A DNA stretch of 64,000 nt from Streptomyces sp. NBC_00457 (GTDB lineage Bacteria > Actinomycetota > Actinomycetes > Streptomycetales > Streptomycetaceae): contig NZ_CP107905.1 of the NCBI RefSeq assembly GCF_036014015.1, positions 10,106,001-10,170,000 of the forward strand, in the 5' to 3' direction. The notes under the pieces were generated by a model. The model searched no databases and was not told where the DNA came from. It saw only the letters and a program-made list of their open reading frames with translations. Positions 45,061 through 54,632 of the stretch are shown here, piece by piece. A program made the translations under genes and the position numbers. Positions within the stretch are counted from its first letter, which is position 1. Every line of letters begins with the position of its first letter.

Positions 45061-45962
45061 ACGACGTACACGGGCGGCTGATAGGACCGGGCCAGATCGA
45101 CTCTCCCGCGTTGCAGTTGCGCCCCTTGCTCTTGCCGGCACCAGGGCAGGAGTTCGAGCCGTCGAGTGAGGAGATCCTCGACGACGACACCGTGGAGCCG
45201 GGCATTCCGGAATACAGCATCTTTGGTGTGCACCCGGTCGACCCGGAGCGGATCTTCTGGTATCGGTGGATCACGGGACATCAGATCTCGTTCGCTTTAT
45301 GGCGTGCGATGTACGACATCATCGGGTACCGCCGCGACAACATGCCGAGCGCTCCGGAGCTGAATACCCTGGCCGTCTGCGTGGATGCGTACAGTGCGAT
45401 GCTGCTCTACTCGTCAACGGTGCCGCGAGCTCATTACCACAGCCATATCCGGCACCGTATGTCGCTGCAGCACCCGGCCTTCAGCGGCACCTGGGCGCCG
45501 GATTACCGGCCGGTCCGCCATATCTTCCGGGGCAAGTTGCCCTGGCAGGACAACCCGTTGTGCGCATCCCTCGCCGATGCCGTGGCGAGGAACGCCGCCA
45601 CCCACGACTACATCGCCGCCCATCTCGTGCCGAACGGGCGCTCACTGCTTCAGCAATCCGCGCAGACGGTGAGTGCGACCGTGTCCCGCGAGAAAGAGGA
45701 GCTGTACGACAGCTTCTTCCTCACGGTGCGTCGCCCGATCAGCCGCGCCCAGTTCATCCGTCCTCTCCGCGTGCGCGTCGCGGAGGTGGGCGCGGACCTG
45801 GCACACAACGGCCTGTACCCGAACGTCGACGGGCACCATCATCCCGTCGTCACCGGGCCGTCCGGCGGAAGCACGATGACGCTGGTTCCCCGCGTGCTCA
45901 GCACTCTCGACGAGGCGACCCGACTGGTCGCCGGACAGCAGCTCCAGGGGGTGGGCGCATGA
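45057..45962 (+). CDS. apd1: Heme-dependent L-tyrosine 3-hydroxylase (Apd1/LmbB2 family)
   Basis: A 301-residue protein resembling LmbB2/Orf13/SibU-type tyrosine hydroxylases, a small heme-histidine family found only in 4-alkylproline pathways. Visible features are EYSIFGVHPVDPERIFWYRW, ITGHQISFALWRAMYD, SSTVPRAHYHSHIRHRMSLQ (histidine-rich) and REKEELYDSFFLTVRRPISR. It converts tyrosine to L-DOPA with peroxide. It has four-base overlaps with both flanking genes. The adjacent dioxygenase uses its product, which makes the assignment strong. Confidence 0.88.
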   Translation: MNDVHGRLIGPGQIDSPALQLRPLLLPAPGQEFEPSSEEILDDDTVEPGIPEYSIFGVHPVDPERIFWYRWITGHQISFALWRAMYDIIGYRRDNMPSAPELNTLAVCVDAYSAMLLYSSTVPRAHYHSHIRHRMSLQHPAFSGTWAPDYRPVRHIFRGKLPWQDNPLCASLADAVARNAATHDYIAAHLVPNGRSLLQQSAQTVSATVSREKEELYDSFFLTVRRPISRAQFIRPLRVRVAEVGADLAHNGLYPNVDGHHHPVVTGPSGGSTMTLVPRVLSTLDEATRLVAGQQLQGVGA

Positions 45963-46852
45963 GGCACGGCATCGTGCTGCTTCCCGAGCACGAATGGAAG
46001 GTGGCGGCCGAGCGGTGGCGGGGCGTGGAGCAGCTCGGATACGACCACGCCTGGACCTATGACCACCTGATGTGGCGCTGGCTGGCTGATCGCCGGTGGT
46101 ACGGCGCGATTCCGACGCTCACCGCCGCGGCGACGGTCACCCGCTCCATCGGACTCGGCGTCTTGGTGGCCACCCCGAACTTCCGGCACCCCGTGGTGCT
46201 CGCGAAGGAACTCGTGAGCGTCCATGACGTCGGCGAGGGACGTCTGATCTGCGGGCTGGGTGCCGGCGCGCCCGGGTACGACGCGAGCATTCTCGGAAGG
46301 GCGGCACTCCGCCCGCAGGAGAGCGCCGACCGGTTCGACGCGTTCATCCGCATGCTCGACTCCCTGCTGGTCCGCGGCACTGCGCACGAGGCATCGGCCT
46401 GGTACACGGCGTCCGGGGCGAACTTCCGCCCACGGGCCGAGGACGGGCGGCGGCTGCCCTTCGCGGTGGCGGCGACCGGGCCGAGGGGCATCGCGCTGGC
46501 CGCGCGCTTCGGGCAGTACTGGGTCACCTCAGGCCCGCCCTCCGACTTCAGCATGAGGCCGCTGCGTGAGGTCATGCCGGTCCTGCGGGAGCAGATGAGC
46601 GGCGTCGACGCGGCGTGCGAGCGCGAGGGACGAGACCCCGCCACGCTGAGCCGGTTGTTCGTGGCCGACGCGTCGGTGGGCGGTATCACCGGGTCCGTGG
46701 CCGCCTACGAGGACGCCGCCGGCGAGTTGGAGGAGGCCGGCTTCACCGACCTCGTCGTGCACTGGCCTCGCCCCGAACCGCCCTACCAGGGCGACGAGCA
46801 GGTCATCGTCGATTTCGCCGCCAAGCAGTCACTGGGTGAACGATGCACGTGA
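45959..46852 (+). CDS. apd6: F420-dependent reductase, luciferase-like fold (Apd6/LmbY family)
   Basis: ATG at 45959 overlaps the apd1 stop. The 297-residue protein has the LLM/F420 fold: LPEHEWKVAAERWRGVEQLG, YDHAWTYDHLMWRWL, ATVTRSIGLGVLVATPNFRH, GRLICGLGAGAPGYD and PFAVAATGPRGIALAARFG. In PBD pathways the Apd6 homologue uses F420H2 to reduce only the endocyclic imine, leaving the exocyclic double bond; in lincomycin LmbY reduces both. Which specificity applies here cannot be read from sequence, but the cluster type favours the first. Confidence 0.87.
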   Translation: MRHGIVLLPEHEWKVAAERWRGVEQLGYDHAWTYDHLMWRWLADRRWYGAIPTLTAAATVTRSIGLGVLVATPNFRHPVVLAKELVSVHDVGEGRLICGLGAGAPGYDASILGRAALRPQESADRFDAFIRMLDSLLVRGTAHEASAWYTASGANFRPRAEDGRRLPFAVAATGPRGIALAARFGQYWVTSGPPSDFSMRPLREVMPVLREQMSGVDAACEREGRDPATLSRLFVADASVGGITGSVAAYEDAAGELEEAGFTDLVVHWPRPEPPYQGDEQVIVDFAAKQSLGERCT

Positions 46853-47673
46853 CAAGGGTGGACATGTTCGGCACGGCCTCCGGTCGCGGCAGCGCGCTCG
46901 ACGTGCTCGTCCCGGACGGACCGTGTGACGCCGACGCGGTCGCGTACGCCGCCGCGCACGCGCGCACGACCGACGAGTCGTGCGAGAGCGCGCTGGTCAG
47001 CGCGTGCTCCCGGACGGAGCGGACCTTCGCGACGCGCATTTTCAACACCGGTGGGGAGACGCCGTTCGGCACGCACTCGCTGGCCGGTGTGGCCGCCCTC
47101 TTGGTCAGCAGGGGGTATCTCGACCCGGGTGAGGTCGGCCGGACCGACGAGGCCGGGTGCCAGTGGCTGAGGACCGATGGCCGGGAGGTCGAAGTGCCGT
47201 TCACCGGGCCGGTCGTGGACCACGAAATCCCGGCCGATCCCACCGTGTTCCGCGGCTACGAGGGCACGCCGCGCGCCAGCGGGGTCGGCAGGGGGTTCAC
47301 CGTGCTGCGCGTCTTTGACGATCCGCGGGCGCTGCCCGCTCCGGACGCCGCGCAGATGGCGGACCTGGGCCTCACCGATCTCACGCTCTTCCGATGGGAC
47401 CCGGACCGCAGGGAGGTGCTGGCACGCGTCTTCGCCCCTGGGTTCGGCATCCCCGAGGACCCCGGTTGCCTCCCGGCGGCCTCCGCTCTGGGCCTCACGG
47501 CGCTGGGCCTGGACTCCGGCGACCGTGGTGCACCGGTGACGGTCCGCCAAGTGACGCGGCACGGTACCGAGGCGGTTCTGCGCTGCACCAGCTCGGTGCG
47601 CAACGGCGTGGCGCAGGTGCGGGTCACGGGGCGGGTCCGGGTCGACGGCGAGCGGAAAGCGGGTGCGGCATGA
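46843..47673 (+). CDS. apd5: PhzF-like isomerase (Apd5/LmbX family)
   Basis: A 276-residue PhzF/DapF-fold protein with two similar halves. Family features are RVDMFGTASGRGSALDVLV, FNTGGETPFGTHSLAGVAAL (with the PhzF G-x-E-xP region), and the C-terminal ARVFAPGFGIPEDPGCLPAA. PhzF-like isomerases in 4-alkylproline routes shift double bonds in the methylated dihydropyrrole before F420-dependent reduction. It overlaps apd6 by ten bases and the next small frame by four. Confidence 0.88.
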   Translation: MHVTRVDMFGTASGRGSALDVLVPDGPCDADAVAYAAAHARTTDESCESALVSACSRTERTFATRIFNTGGETPFGTHSLAGVAALLVSRGYLDPGEVGRTDEAGCQWLRTDGREVEVPFTGPVVDHEIPADPTVFRGYEGTPRASGVGRGFTVLRVFDDPRALPAPDAAQMADLGLTDLTLFRWDPDRREVLARVFAPGFGIPEDPGCLPAASALGLTALGLDSGDRGAPVTVRQVTRHGTEAVLRCTSSVRNGVAQVRVTGRVRVDGERKAGAA

Positions 47674-47909
47674 CGGCACCTGCTGAGCCCGGGACGGCCA
47701 TGCCGCTTGCGCGTGGGTGCCTCCAGCGGGACGCGGCGTACCTCGATGCCCTCGGAGTCCCGGTGACCGCACGGTCGATGGCCGACCGGGACCACTTCGA
47801 CCTGCCGCTGAACCTGGCTGACCCGGCGACGCCGTTCGGCCGCGTCAGCCAGGTCCACCTGGGTCTGCAGGAATCCCCCGAGAATCGGAAGGGTGACTTC
47901 ACGCGATGA
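47670..47909 (+). pseudogene. Short C-terminal remnant of an arylformamidase-like alpha/beta hydrolase
   Basis: An open frame of 79 residues coupled at both ends by ATGA overlaps. The middle, YLDALGVPVTARSMADRDHF with DLPLNLADPATPFGR after it, resembles the C-terminal part of kynurenine-formamidase-type hydrolases, including the catalytic-histidine motif DHFD. The nucleophile elbow and most of the fold (about 200 residues) are missing. It may be translated but cannot be an active hydrolase. If the identification holds, it is a relic of the kynurenine route to hydroxyanthranilate used by anthramycin-type clusters. Confidence 0.5.
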
Positions 47910-49720
47910 CACACCCAGTGAGTGCCACGCCGCTCCGAACCGCGGCGACGGTCGCCGCCGGCACTGTCGAGGCCACCACCGAGACGATCATCGACGCCTT
48001 CGAACGGACAGCGCGGGAGCACGCCGCGCGCGAAGCGATCTCCGACCGCGGTACGACACTGACGTACGCCGAACTGGACACCCACAGCAATCGGATAGCG
48101 CGGGTGCTGCGCGACCGCGGTCTCCCCCCGGGCGAGCGTGTCGGGGTGCACGTCGACCGCAGCCTTGCGACATTTCAGGTCTTCCTCGGTGTCCTCAAGG
48201 CCGGCCTCGTGGTGCTCCCGTTCAACCCCCGCCACCCCGCCGACCACAAGGCACGGATGTGCCGCATCGCCGAGCCGTCCCTGACGGTGACGGGGGCCGA
48301 GGCGGCCGACGGCATCCGCGGGGCCTGCATCCCGATCGACGACCTGCTCTCCTCGGCCACGGCGGCGTCCGGTGAACCCGTGCGGTGCGGGGTGAACGCG
48401 GACGCGCCCGCGTTCGTCCTGTTCTCCTCGGGCTCGACCGGCGAGCCCGAGGGCGTCGTCATCGCCCATCGGGGCATCGCACGGCTCTCCCGACACCTCG
48501 CCGGCTTCACACCGGGACCGGAGGACCGGTTCCTGCAACTCGCGCAGCCGACCTTCGCCGCCTCGACCACCGACATCTGGATCTGCCTGCTGCGAGGCGG
48601 CCGGCTCACCGTCACCCCGCAGGACATGCCCCATCTCGGCGCTCTCGCGCGGCTGGTGGAACGCGAACGGATCTCGGTGCTCAACCTCTCCATGGATCTG
48701 CTCAACCTGCTCGTCGAGCACCATCCGGAGGTCGTCGCCCGGGTCCGATCGGTGATCGTCAGCGGTGACTTCCCCTGCACGCGGTACGTCGAGCGTGCGC
48801 TCGGCGTCATGGCCGGTGACCTGTTCAACGCCTACGGGTGCACGGAGAGCTCCGCTATCGCCACGCTGCACCGGGTCACTCCGGAGGATCTCTCCACCGC
48901 CGAGATCCCGATCGGGCGCCCCCTGCCGGCCGTCGAGATATCGGTGCGGACGGAGTCGCTCGAGGAATGCCCGCCCGGCGAGATAGGCGAGCTGTGCATC
49001 GCGGGTGACTGCCTCGCGCTGGGATATCTCGGTGACCCCGAGTCCACGGAGCGCAAGTTCGTCCGCCACGAGGGTCGACGGCTGCTGCGCACCGGTGACC
49101 TGGCCAACCTGACCGGGGACGGCGAGCTGGTGCTGGCCGGCCGCACGGACCAGATGGTGAAGGTCCGTGGGTTCCGCGTCGAGCCGCGGCACGTGGAGTT
49201 GGCCGCCGAGACGGTGCGCGGCGTCGAGCGGGCGGTGGCGCAGGCCATGCCCAGCGACGGGGCGGCGGACCGGCTCGCGCTGTGGTGCGTGCCCGAGCCC
49301 GACCATGACCTGGTGGAGCGGGATCTGCTGAAGGACCTGCGGGGGCGCCTGCCCGACTACATGGTCCCGTCGGAGGTGCTCGTCCTCGACGCCCTCCCCC
49401 TCAACGCGAACGGCAAGATCGACCGCAAAGAGCTCGCGTCGTGGCTCGCGGCCCGCGTCACCGGCCGGTCCCGGGGCGAGGAGACGCAGGACCGGCTCGC
49501 CGCCGTCGTGGCCTCCACACTGCGCGACGTCCGCGACGGCGAGGAGATCGGCTTGGACGACGGTCTGCTCGAAAGCGGGGTCACATCGCTGCATCTGATC
49601 GACCTCGGCGCCCGGCTCAAGGACGTGGTGGGAGTCGCCCTGGCACCCGACGAGATCGTCGAGGCCGGCACCGTGCGCGGGGTCGCCGACCTGATCCGCA
49701 CCAAGCGAGGCCGGGACTGA
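47906..49720 (+). CDS. NRPS loading module A-T, aryl-acid (anthranilate) specific
   Basis: A 604-residue adenylation-thiolation protein. Adenylation motifs: LFSSGSTGEPEGVVIAH (A3), NAYGCTESS (A5), RTGDLANL (A7), NANGKIDRKEL (A10). The thiolation serine is S561 in LESGVTSLHLIDLG. At A4, where amino-acid-activating domains have an aspartate that binds the alpha-amino group (FDxS), this protein has FAAS (A218). That loss is typical of domains for aryl acids, so anthranilate is the likely substrate. It matches the first NRPS of anthramycin, sibiromycin and tomaymycin clusters and is followed one base later by the second. Confidence 0.9.
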   Translation: MTHPVSATPLRTAATVAAGTVEATTETIIDAFERTAREHAAREAISDRGTTLTYAELDTHSNRIARVLRDRGLPPGERVGVHVDRSLATFQVFLGVLKAGLVVLPFNPRHPADHKARMCRIAEPSLTVTGAEAADGIRGACIPIDDLLSSATAASGEPVRCGVNADAPAFVLFSSGSTGEPEGVVIAHRGIARLSRHLAGFTPGPEDRFLQLAQPTFAASTTDIWICLLRGGRLTVTPQDMPHLGALARLVERERISVLNLSMDLLNLLVEHHPEVVARVRSVIVSGDFPCTRYVERALGVMAGDLFNAYGCTESSAIATLHRVTPEDLSTAEIPIGRPLPAVEISVRTESLEECPPGEIGELCIAGDCLALGYLGDPESTERKFVRHEGRRLLRTGDLANLTGDGELVLAGRTDQMVKVRGFRVEPRHVELAAETVRGVERAVAQAMPSDGAADRLALWCVPEPDHDLVERDLLKDLRGRLPDYMVPSEVLVLDALPLNANGKIDRKELASWLAARVTGRSRGEETQDRLAAVVASTLRDVRDGEEIGLDDGLLESGVTSLHLIDLGARLKDVVGVALAPDEIVEAGTVRGVADLIRTKRGRD

Positions 49721-49721
49721 C

Positions 49722-52700
49722 ATGACCGCTCCGACCAAGCAGCCGGCGACCGGGGCAGGGCGCTTCCCCGCCTCGCCCGCCCAGCCCGGCATGTGGTTCG
49801 CGAGCGTCCACGGCGCGGATCCCACGGCGTACAACCAGCCCCTGCTGCTGCGCCTGCAGACGTCGCTGGACCATGCCCTGCTTATCGAGGCGCTACGAGC
49901 CGTGCACCGGGCCCACTCCGCGCTGCGCACCACATTCGAGATGAACGCCGACGGTGATCTGAGCCAGATCGTGCACGAGGCGCTCGAACCGCTCGTCGAC
50001 GTGCGCGACCACGCCGGTCCCGCCCCCGACGACTGGGTGGCCGAGCAGGTGGCGGAGGTCGCCGGGACCACCTTCGACCTGTCCGCCGGCCCTCTCGCCC
50101 GGGTGCGGCACCTCCGCCTCGTCGCCCAGGGCCGCAGTGTGCTGGTGTTCAACATCCACCACACTGTTTTCGACGGTATGTCCTTCAAGCCCTACCTCCG
50201 CCAGCTCGAAGCCGCCTACACCGCGCTGGCAGGGGGGCACGAGCCGGTCGTGCCGGCGCGGCGCCAGGCCGTCGAGTCCTACGCACGCTGGTCCGAGCGG
50301 TTGACGAACGAGGGGATGGACTACTGGCGGAACAAGTTGGCGAACGCGCCGGCCCCGCCGCCGATCGGCCTGCCGGGTGAGGGCCCTCCGCGCCACGTGA
50401 CCCGGCAGTTCGTCCTCGATGAAGAGCTGTCGGCGCGGGTGGGCGAATTTTGCCGCGCCGAGTCCCTCACCACCACCATGTTCTTCGTCGCCCTCGTCTT
50501 CATGCTGCTGCACCGGCAGACTCGCCAGGACGACGTCCTCCTCGGTGTCCCGTTCACCTTGCGGGACAGCGAAGAAGCCGAGGTCCTCGGGCACATCACC
50601 AACACCTTGGTGCTCCGGCACCGGCTGAGTGCCGGCATGACCGCGCGCGAGGTGCTCTGCGACGTGAACAAGGAGATCCTCTACGCCCTCCGCCACCGGC
50701 ACACCCCACTGGAGGCGGTGGTGGGCGGCCTGCGTGCGTCCGGCGCCGATTTGGGCGGTACCGGCGACCCCTTCAGCGCCATGATCACCGTGATGCCGTC
50801 CGGGTCCCGCAGGCTGGACCTGCGCGAGTGGGGCGCGGATACCTGGGAGCACGTGCCAGGAGGAGCGAAATACGATCTGGCGATCTGGGTGGACGAGACG
50901 CCGGACCACTACACGCTGAACGTCGAGCACACGACGGCCGCGGACGACGGCGAGCGCTTCACCGAGTATCTGGCCCAGCGTCTGGGGACGCTGGTCGCGA
51001 GCGTGCTGAACGACGCGGATACGCGGGTCCACGACCTGCGCTGGACCGGTGAGGAGGAGGAACGGGCGATCGCCCGGTTCTGCGCCCGTCGGGCCGACGC
51101 GCCGGAGCTGGGCACCGAGCTGACGGCGGAGCTGTTCACCGCGAGCGCCGAGGCGACACCGGATGATCCGGCGGTCGTGACGGACGGCGTGGAGACGGAC
51201 TACGCCGAGCTGGCACGGCGGGCCGAGGCGGTGGCGGCGGGACTCGCGGACCGGGGAGTGCGCGACGGTGCCCCCGTCGCGGTGCTGATGCGTCCAGGTG
51301 CCGACCTCGTGGTGTCGATCCTCGGCATCCTCCGTGCCGGCGGCAGCTACGTCGTGCTCGACGCCGACCATCCGCCGGAGCGGCTGAGGTTCGCCCTGCA
51401 CGACTGCGGCGCGAAGATCCTGGTGCGCGCGGCCGGGACCGACATGGCGGGTGTGGAGCTGCGTGAGGGCCTTGAGGTCGTCGAGATGTTCGGGGCTGGA
51501 CGGGACAAAACGGTTCCCGGTGGCCGACGCAAGACGCCGGAGGACGCGGCGTACATCGTCTACACCTCCGGGTCGACGGGACGCCCCAAGGGAGTCACGC
51601 TGCCGGAGATCACGCTGGCCAATCTGGTCCGCAACCAGGAGATCCTCTCCTCGGGCCGCCGGATGAGGACCCTGCAGTACATGCCGCCGGCGTTCGACGT
51701 GTTCACTCTGGAGGTCTTCGGGGCCCTGTGCACCGGAGGCACACTCATCATCCCACCGGCCGGTGCCCGCACCGACTTCGAGCAACTGGCCGCGTTCATG
51801 GCCGGGCAGCGCGTCGAGCGGGCGTATTTCCCTTACGTCGCTCTCCGCGAGCTCGCCGCCGTCTTGAGGTCGTCCGCGAGGCGCCTGCCGGACCTGCGCG
51901 AGGTGTACGTCACTGGCGAGCGGCTGGTGGTCACCGACGACCTGCGCGAGATGTTCCGGCGGAACCCGCAGGCCCGGTTGATCAACGCGTACGGCCCGTC
52001 CGAGGCGCACCTGTGCAGCGAGGAACGCCTCCCGGCGGACCCCGGCACGTGGCCCACCCTCCCGTCGATCGGCCGGGTGGTCGCGGGTGTCGACGCGTAC
52101 GTGCTCAGCGACGCCGACGCGGCCCAGCGTGCCCCTTTCGGAGTCGAGGGGGAACTGTGCGTGGCGGGACCGGTCGTCTCGCCCGGGTACATCGGCCTGC
52201 CGGAGAAGACGAGCCGGGCCATGGGCCCCGATCCGTTCGTCCCGGGGCAGAGGATGTACCGCACCGGGGACGTTGTCGTGCTTGCGGCGGACGGGCGTCT
52301 GCATTTCCATGGGCGGGCGGACGATCAGGTCAAGATCCGCGGGTACCGCGTCGAGCCGGGTGAGGTCGAGGCCGCGCTGGAGCGGGAGCTGGACGTGAAC
52401 GCGGCGGCGGTGATCGTCGTTCCCGCGGGTGGTGACCGTGTCCTGCACGCGTTCGCGCAGAGCGACGCGCCGCTCCCGCCGGACTGGCGGGAGCGCCTCG
52501 GTGCCGTCCTGCCCGGCTACATGATCCCCCGGACGGTCACATGCATCGAAGCCTTCCCGCTGACGTCGAACGGGAAGACCGACCGTCGGGCGCTGGAGGC
52601 GTTGCTGAAGGCCGACGCTCCGCCGGATTCCCGCGACGAGGGTGCGGTGGGGCCGGGTGCGGTCCTCAGCGATGCCGAGGAAGCGATGACCGAGCTGTGG

Positions 52701-54077
52701 GCCCAGGTGCTCGGGCACCGGCCCGCCGCACCGGACCTCGACTTCTTCGAGCAGGGCGGGCACTCCTTGCTCGCCGCTCGGCTGCACCGGCTGACCAAGG
52801 AGCGTTTCGGCACCGACGTCGCGCTCTCGGTGCTCTTGAGTACGCCGACGGTGCGCGGCATGGTGCGGAGCCTCGGCGACGGCCGGTCCAATGACCTTCC
52901 GGACCTGCGCGACGAGGCCCGCCTGCGGGACCTCGTCGTGGGGGAGCGGCACCGGCCGGTGGACGGGACGGTGCTGCTCACCGGGGCGACCGGGTTCCTC
53001 GGCAGCCATCTCCTCGATGAGCTGCAGCGCACTGGCCACCGCGTTGCCTGTCTGATCCGCGCTCCCAGCGAGGAGGAGGGGCGCGAGCGTCTCCGTGCAA
53101 CGTTCCGGAAGTTTGCGCTCGACACCTCCAGGATCGACGAGGTGGACATCTGTCCCGGCGATCTGTCCCGGCCTCGGTTCGGCCTCGGGGAGGAGTACGA
53201 GGCATGGGCGCGCAGGGTGAGCGAGGTCTATCACGCGGCCGCCCACATCAACTTCGTCGTCCCGTACCGGACCGTGAAACACACGAACGTCGACGGCATG
53301 CGGCGGCTGCTCGAATTCTGCGGGGTCAACCGCACGCCCCTGCGAGTGGTCTCGACGCTCGGTGTCTTCCCGCCGGACTCCACGGCGGGCCTGGTCGAGG
53401 AGCATGCGGTGCCGGGCGATCCCGCATCGCTGGGGATCGGATACTCGCAGAGCAAATGGGTCGCCGAGCATCTGGCGCTGCGGGCACGGGAGTTCGGCCT
53501 GCCGGTCACGGTGCACCGCGTCGGTCGCGTCGGCGGGCACAGCCGTACCGGAGCCTGCCGGCACGACGACTTCTTCTGGCTCCAGATGCGGGGATTCGCG
53601 GTCCTCGGCTGCTACCCGGAGGACATTGCCGGGATGCCGGCCGTCGACCTGCTCCCCGTGGACCACGTGGCGAGGGCGGTCGTCCGGTTGTCCGAGGACA
53701 AGGCGGACAACGAGAACTGGCATCTGTTCCACCCGCACGGGCTCGCCTGGGCGGAGATCCTTCGGGTTATCCGCGCGGAGGGGTACGTGGTGCGCCCGGT
53801 CCCGCACGCCGAGTGGATGGCCGCACTGGAGCGGCGGGTCGAGGCCGACGGCCAGGAACGAGGGCTCGGGCCGTTGGTGCCCCTCATGCGGGAGGGAGCG
53901 ATGCGCCTCGGCGACATCTCGTTCGACAACCAGAAGTCCCGTCGCGCTCTCGCTGACGTCGGATGCCCCCTCCCACCGGCGGATACGAAATGGGTTCAGC
54001 ACATGTTCGAGTACTTCCGTGTGGCCGGCGTGGTTCCGTCGGCGAGCCGGGCACCGTTGGAGGAGCAGGATGCCTGA
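49722..54077 (+). CDS. NRPS C-A-T-reductase, PBD-forming terminal module
   Basis: A 1,451-residue protein. Condensation domain: about 20-440 with HHTVFDG at residues 146-152. Adenylation: about 470-965 with YTSGSTGRPKG, PPAFDVFTLEVFG (aspartate kept, for an amino acid) and NAYGPSEAH. Thiolation serine is near residue 1014 (GGHSLL). Thioester reductase: about 1080-1400 with VLLTGATGFLGSHLL and the catalytic YSQSK (Y1241, K1245). It condenses the hydropyrrole acid with carrier-bound anthranilate and releases the dipeptide as an aldehyde with NAD(P)H. The aldehyde closes on the aniline to give the diazepine imine. This architecture is the hallmark of PBD synthetases. Confidence 0.93.
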   Translation: MTAPTKQPATGAGRFPASPAQPGMWFASVHGADPTAYNQPLLLRLQTSLDHALLIEALRAVHRAHSALRTTFEMNADGDLSQIVHEALEPLVDVRDHAGPAPDDWVAEQVAEVAGTTFDLSAGPLARVRHLRLVAQGRSVLVFNIHHTVFDGMSFKPYLRQLEAAYTALAGGHEPVVPARRQAVESYARWSERLTNEGMDYWRNKLANAPAPPPIGLPGEGPPRHVTRQFVLDEELSARVGEFCRAESLTTTMFFVALVFMLLHRQTRQDDVLLGVPFTLRDSEEAEVLGHITNTLVLRHRLSAGMTAREVLCDVNKEILYALRHRHTPLEAVVGGLRASGADLGGTGDPFSAMITVMPSGSRRLDLREWGADTWEHVPGGAKYDLAIWVDETPDHYTLNVEHTTAADDGERFTEYLAQRLGTLVASVLNDADTRVHDLRWTGEEEERAIARFCARRADAPELGTELTAELFTASAEATPDDPAVVTDGVETDYAELARRAEAVAAGLADRGVRDGAPVAVLMRPGADLVVSILGILRAGGSYVVLDADHPPERLRFALHDCGAKILVRAAGTDMAGVELREGLEVVEMFGAGRDKTVPGGRRKTPEDAAYIVYTSGSTGRPKGVTLPEITLANLVRNQEILSSGRRMRTLQYMPPAFDVFTLEVFGALCTGGTLIIPPAGARTDFEQLAAFMAGQRVERAYFPYVALRELAAVLRSSARRLPDLREVYVTGERLVVTDDLREMFRRNPQARLINAYGPSEAHLCSEERLPADPGTWPTLPSIGRVVAGVDAYVLSDADAAQRAPFGVEGELCVAGPVVSPGYIGLPEKTSRAMGPDPFVPGQRMYRTGDVVVLAADGRLHFHGRADDQVKIRGYRVEPGEVEAALERELDVNAAAVIVVPAGGDRVLHAFAQSDAPLPPDWRERLGAVLPGYMIPRTVTCIEAFPLTSNGKTDRRALEALLKADAPPDSRDEGAVGPGAVLSDAEEAMTELWAQVLGHRPAAPDLDFFEQGGHSLLAARLHRLTKERFGTDVALSVLLSTPTVRGMVRSLGDGRSNDLPDLRDEARLRDLVVGERHRPVDGTVLLTGATGFLGSHLLDELQRTGHRVACLIRAPSEEEGRERLRATFRKFALDTSRIDEVDICPGDLSRPRFGLGEEYEAWARRVSEVYHAAAHINFVVPYRTVKHTNVDGMRRLLEFCGVNRTPLRVVSTLGVFPPDSTAGLVEEHAVPGDPASLGIGYSQSKWVAEHLALRAREFGLPVTVHRVGRVGGHSRTGACRHDDFFWLQMRGFAVLGCYPEDIAGMPAVDLLPVDHVARAVVRLSEDKADNENWHLFHPHGLAWAEILRVIRAEGYVVRPVPHAEWMAALERRVEADGQERGLGPLVPLMREGAMRLGDISFDNQKSRRALADVGCPLPPADTKWVQHMFEYFRVAGVVPSASRAPLEEQDA

Positions 54078-54618
54078 GTGGGACGGGCGCGCGGTGGCGA
54101 TTGCCGGCTCGGGCCCGGTCGGTCGCACACTGGCCATGCCGCTGCGGAAGCAGGGCGTGGAAGTGGATGTCTTCGAGCGCGAGGAGGCGTGGGACGAGCG
54201 AGCAGCAGTCGCGGCCCGCGACGAGAGCGCCGCCGTGGTGGAGGGCGTCGTCGAGGAGCACAGCGGATCGCGGGTCCCGGCGGGTCACGTGCCGGCGGAA
54301 CTGTCCTTGCGCAATCTGGAGGAGCTCTCTGCGCATGTGGCCGACTCGTCGTTCCTCGAACGCCGCGCGCCGGAGAGGCGGCTGCACGAGCCGTACCCGG
54401 AGCTGTACAAGCCCCTCTGCCGGCGGGCGGCGTTCACTGGCATGCCGTACGACGCCGCCCAGCGGACCTGTCGTGAGCTGAACTCGGCGCGGGATCCGAC
54501 CGCGTCGGCGAGCGAGGAATCCGTTCCGGAGCCGCGATTCAGGGCGGCCGACTGTTGTGGAGCGCGTGACGCTGCCGTTGCGGCCGAACGGCGACAAGAC
54601 CGTTCTATCTGTGGATGA
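54070..54618 (+). pseudogene. Collapsed FAD monooxygenase gene (kynurenine 3-monooxygenase-like) with foreign tail
   Basis: ATG at 54070 overlaps the NRPS stop by eight bases. The product begins AVAIAGSGPVGRTLAMPLRK and EVDVFEREEAWDE, an FAD-binding start like kynurenine 3-monooxygenase. After about 120 residues it reaches a C-terminal-looking piece and stops at 182 residues, against about 450 for the family. The DG and GD flavin motifs are absent. A shifted frame near 54557 reads VVERVTLPLRPNGDKTVLSV, which resembles a methyltransferase C-terminus. Most of two tailoring genes seems to have been deleted here, in the place where PBD clusters carry A-ring hydroxylation and methylation genes. 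Confidence 0.55.
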
Positions 54619-54632
54619 AGGGGAGAACTGTC

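Noticed and set aside
44590..47673. A lincomycin-type cluster (LmbB1/B2/X/Y homologues)
   Set aside because: No thiosugar or lincosamide condensation genes are present, and the same operon contains an anthranilate-type A-T protein and a C-A-T-reductase, which belong to PBD assembly.
49893..54137. A very long open frame antisense to the C-A-T-reductase gene, and similar long antisense frames elsewhere
   Set aside because: High-GC codon bias leaves the complementary frame free of stops. The translations lack any domain pattern, while the plus strand has complete NRPS motifs in order.
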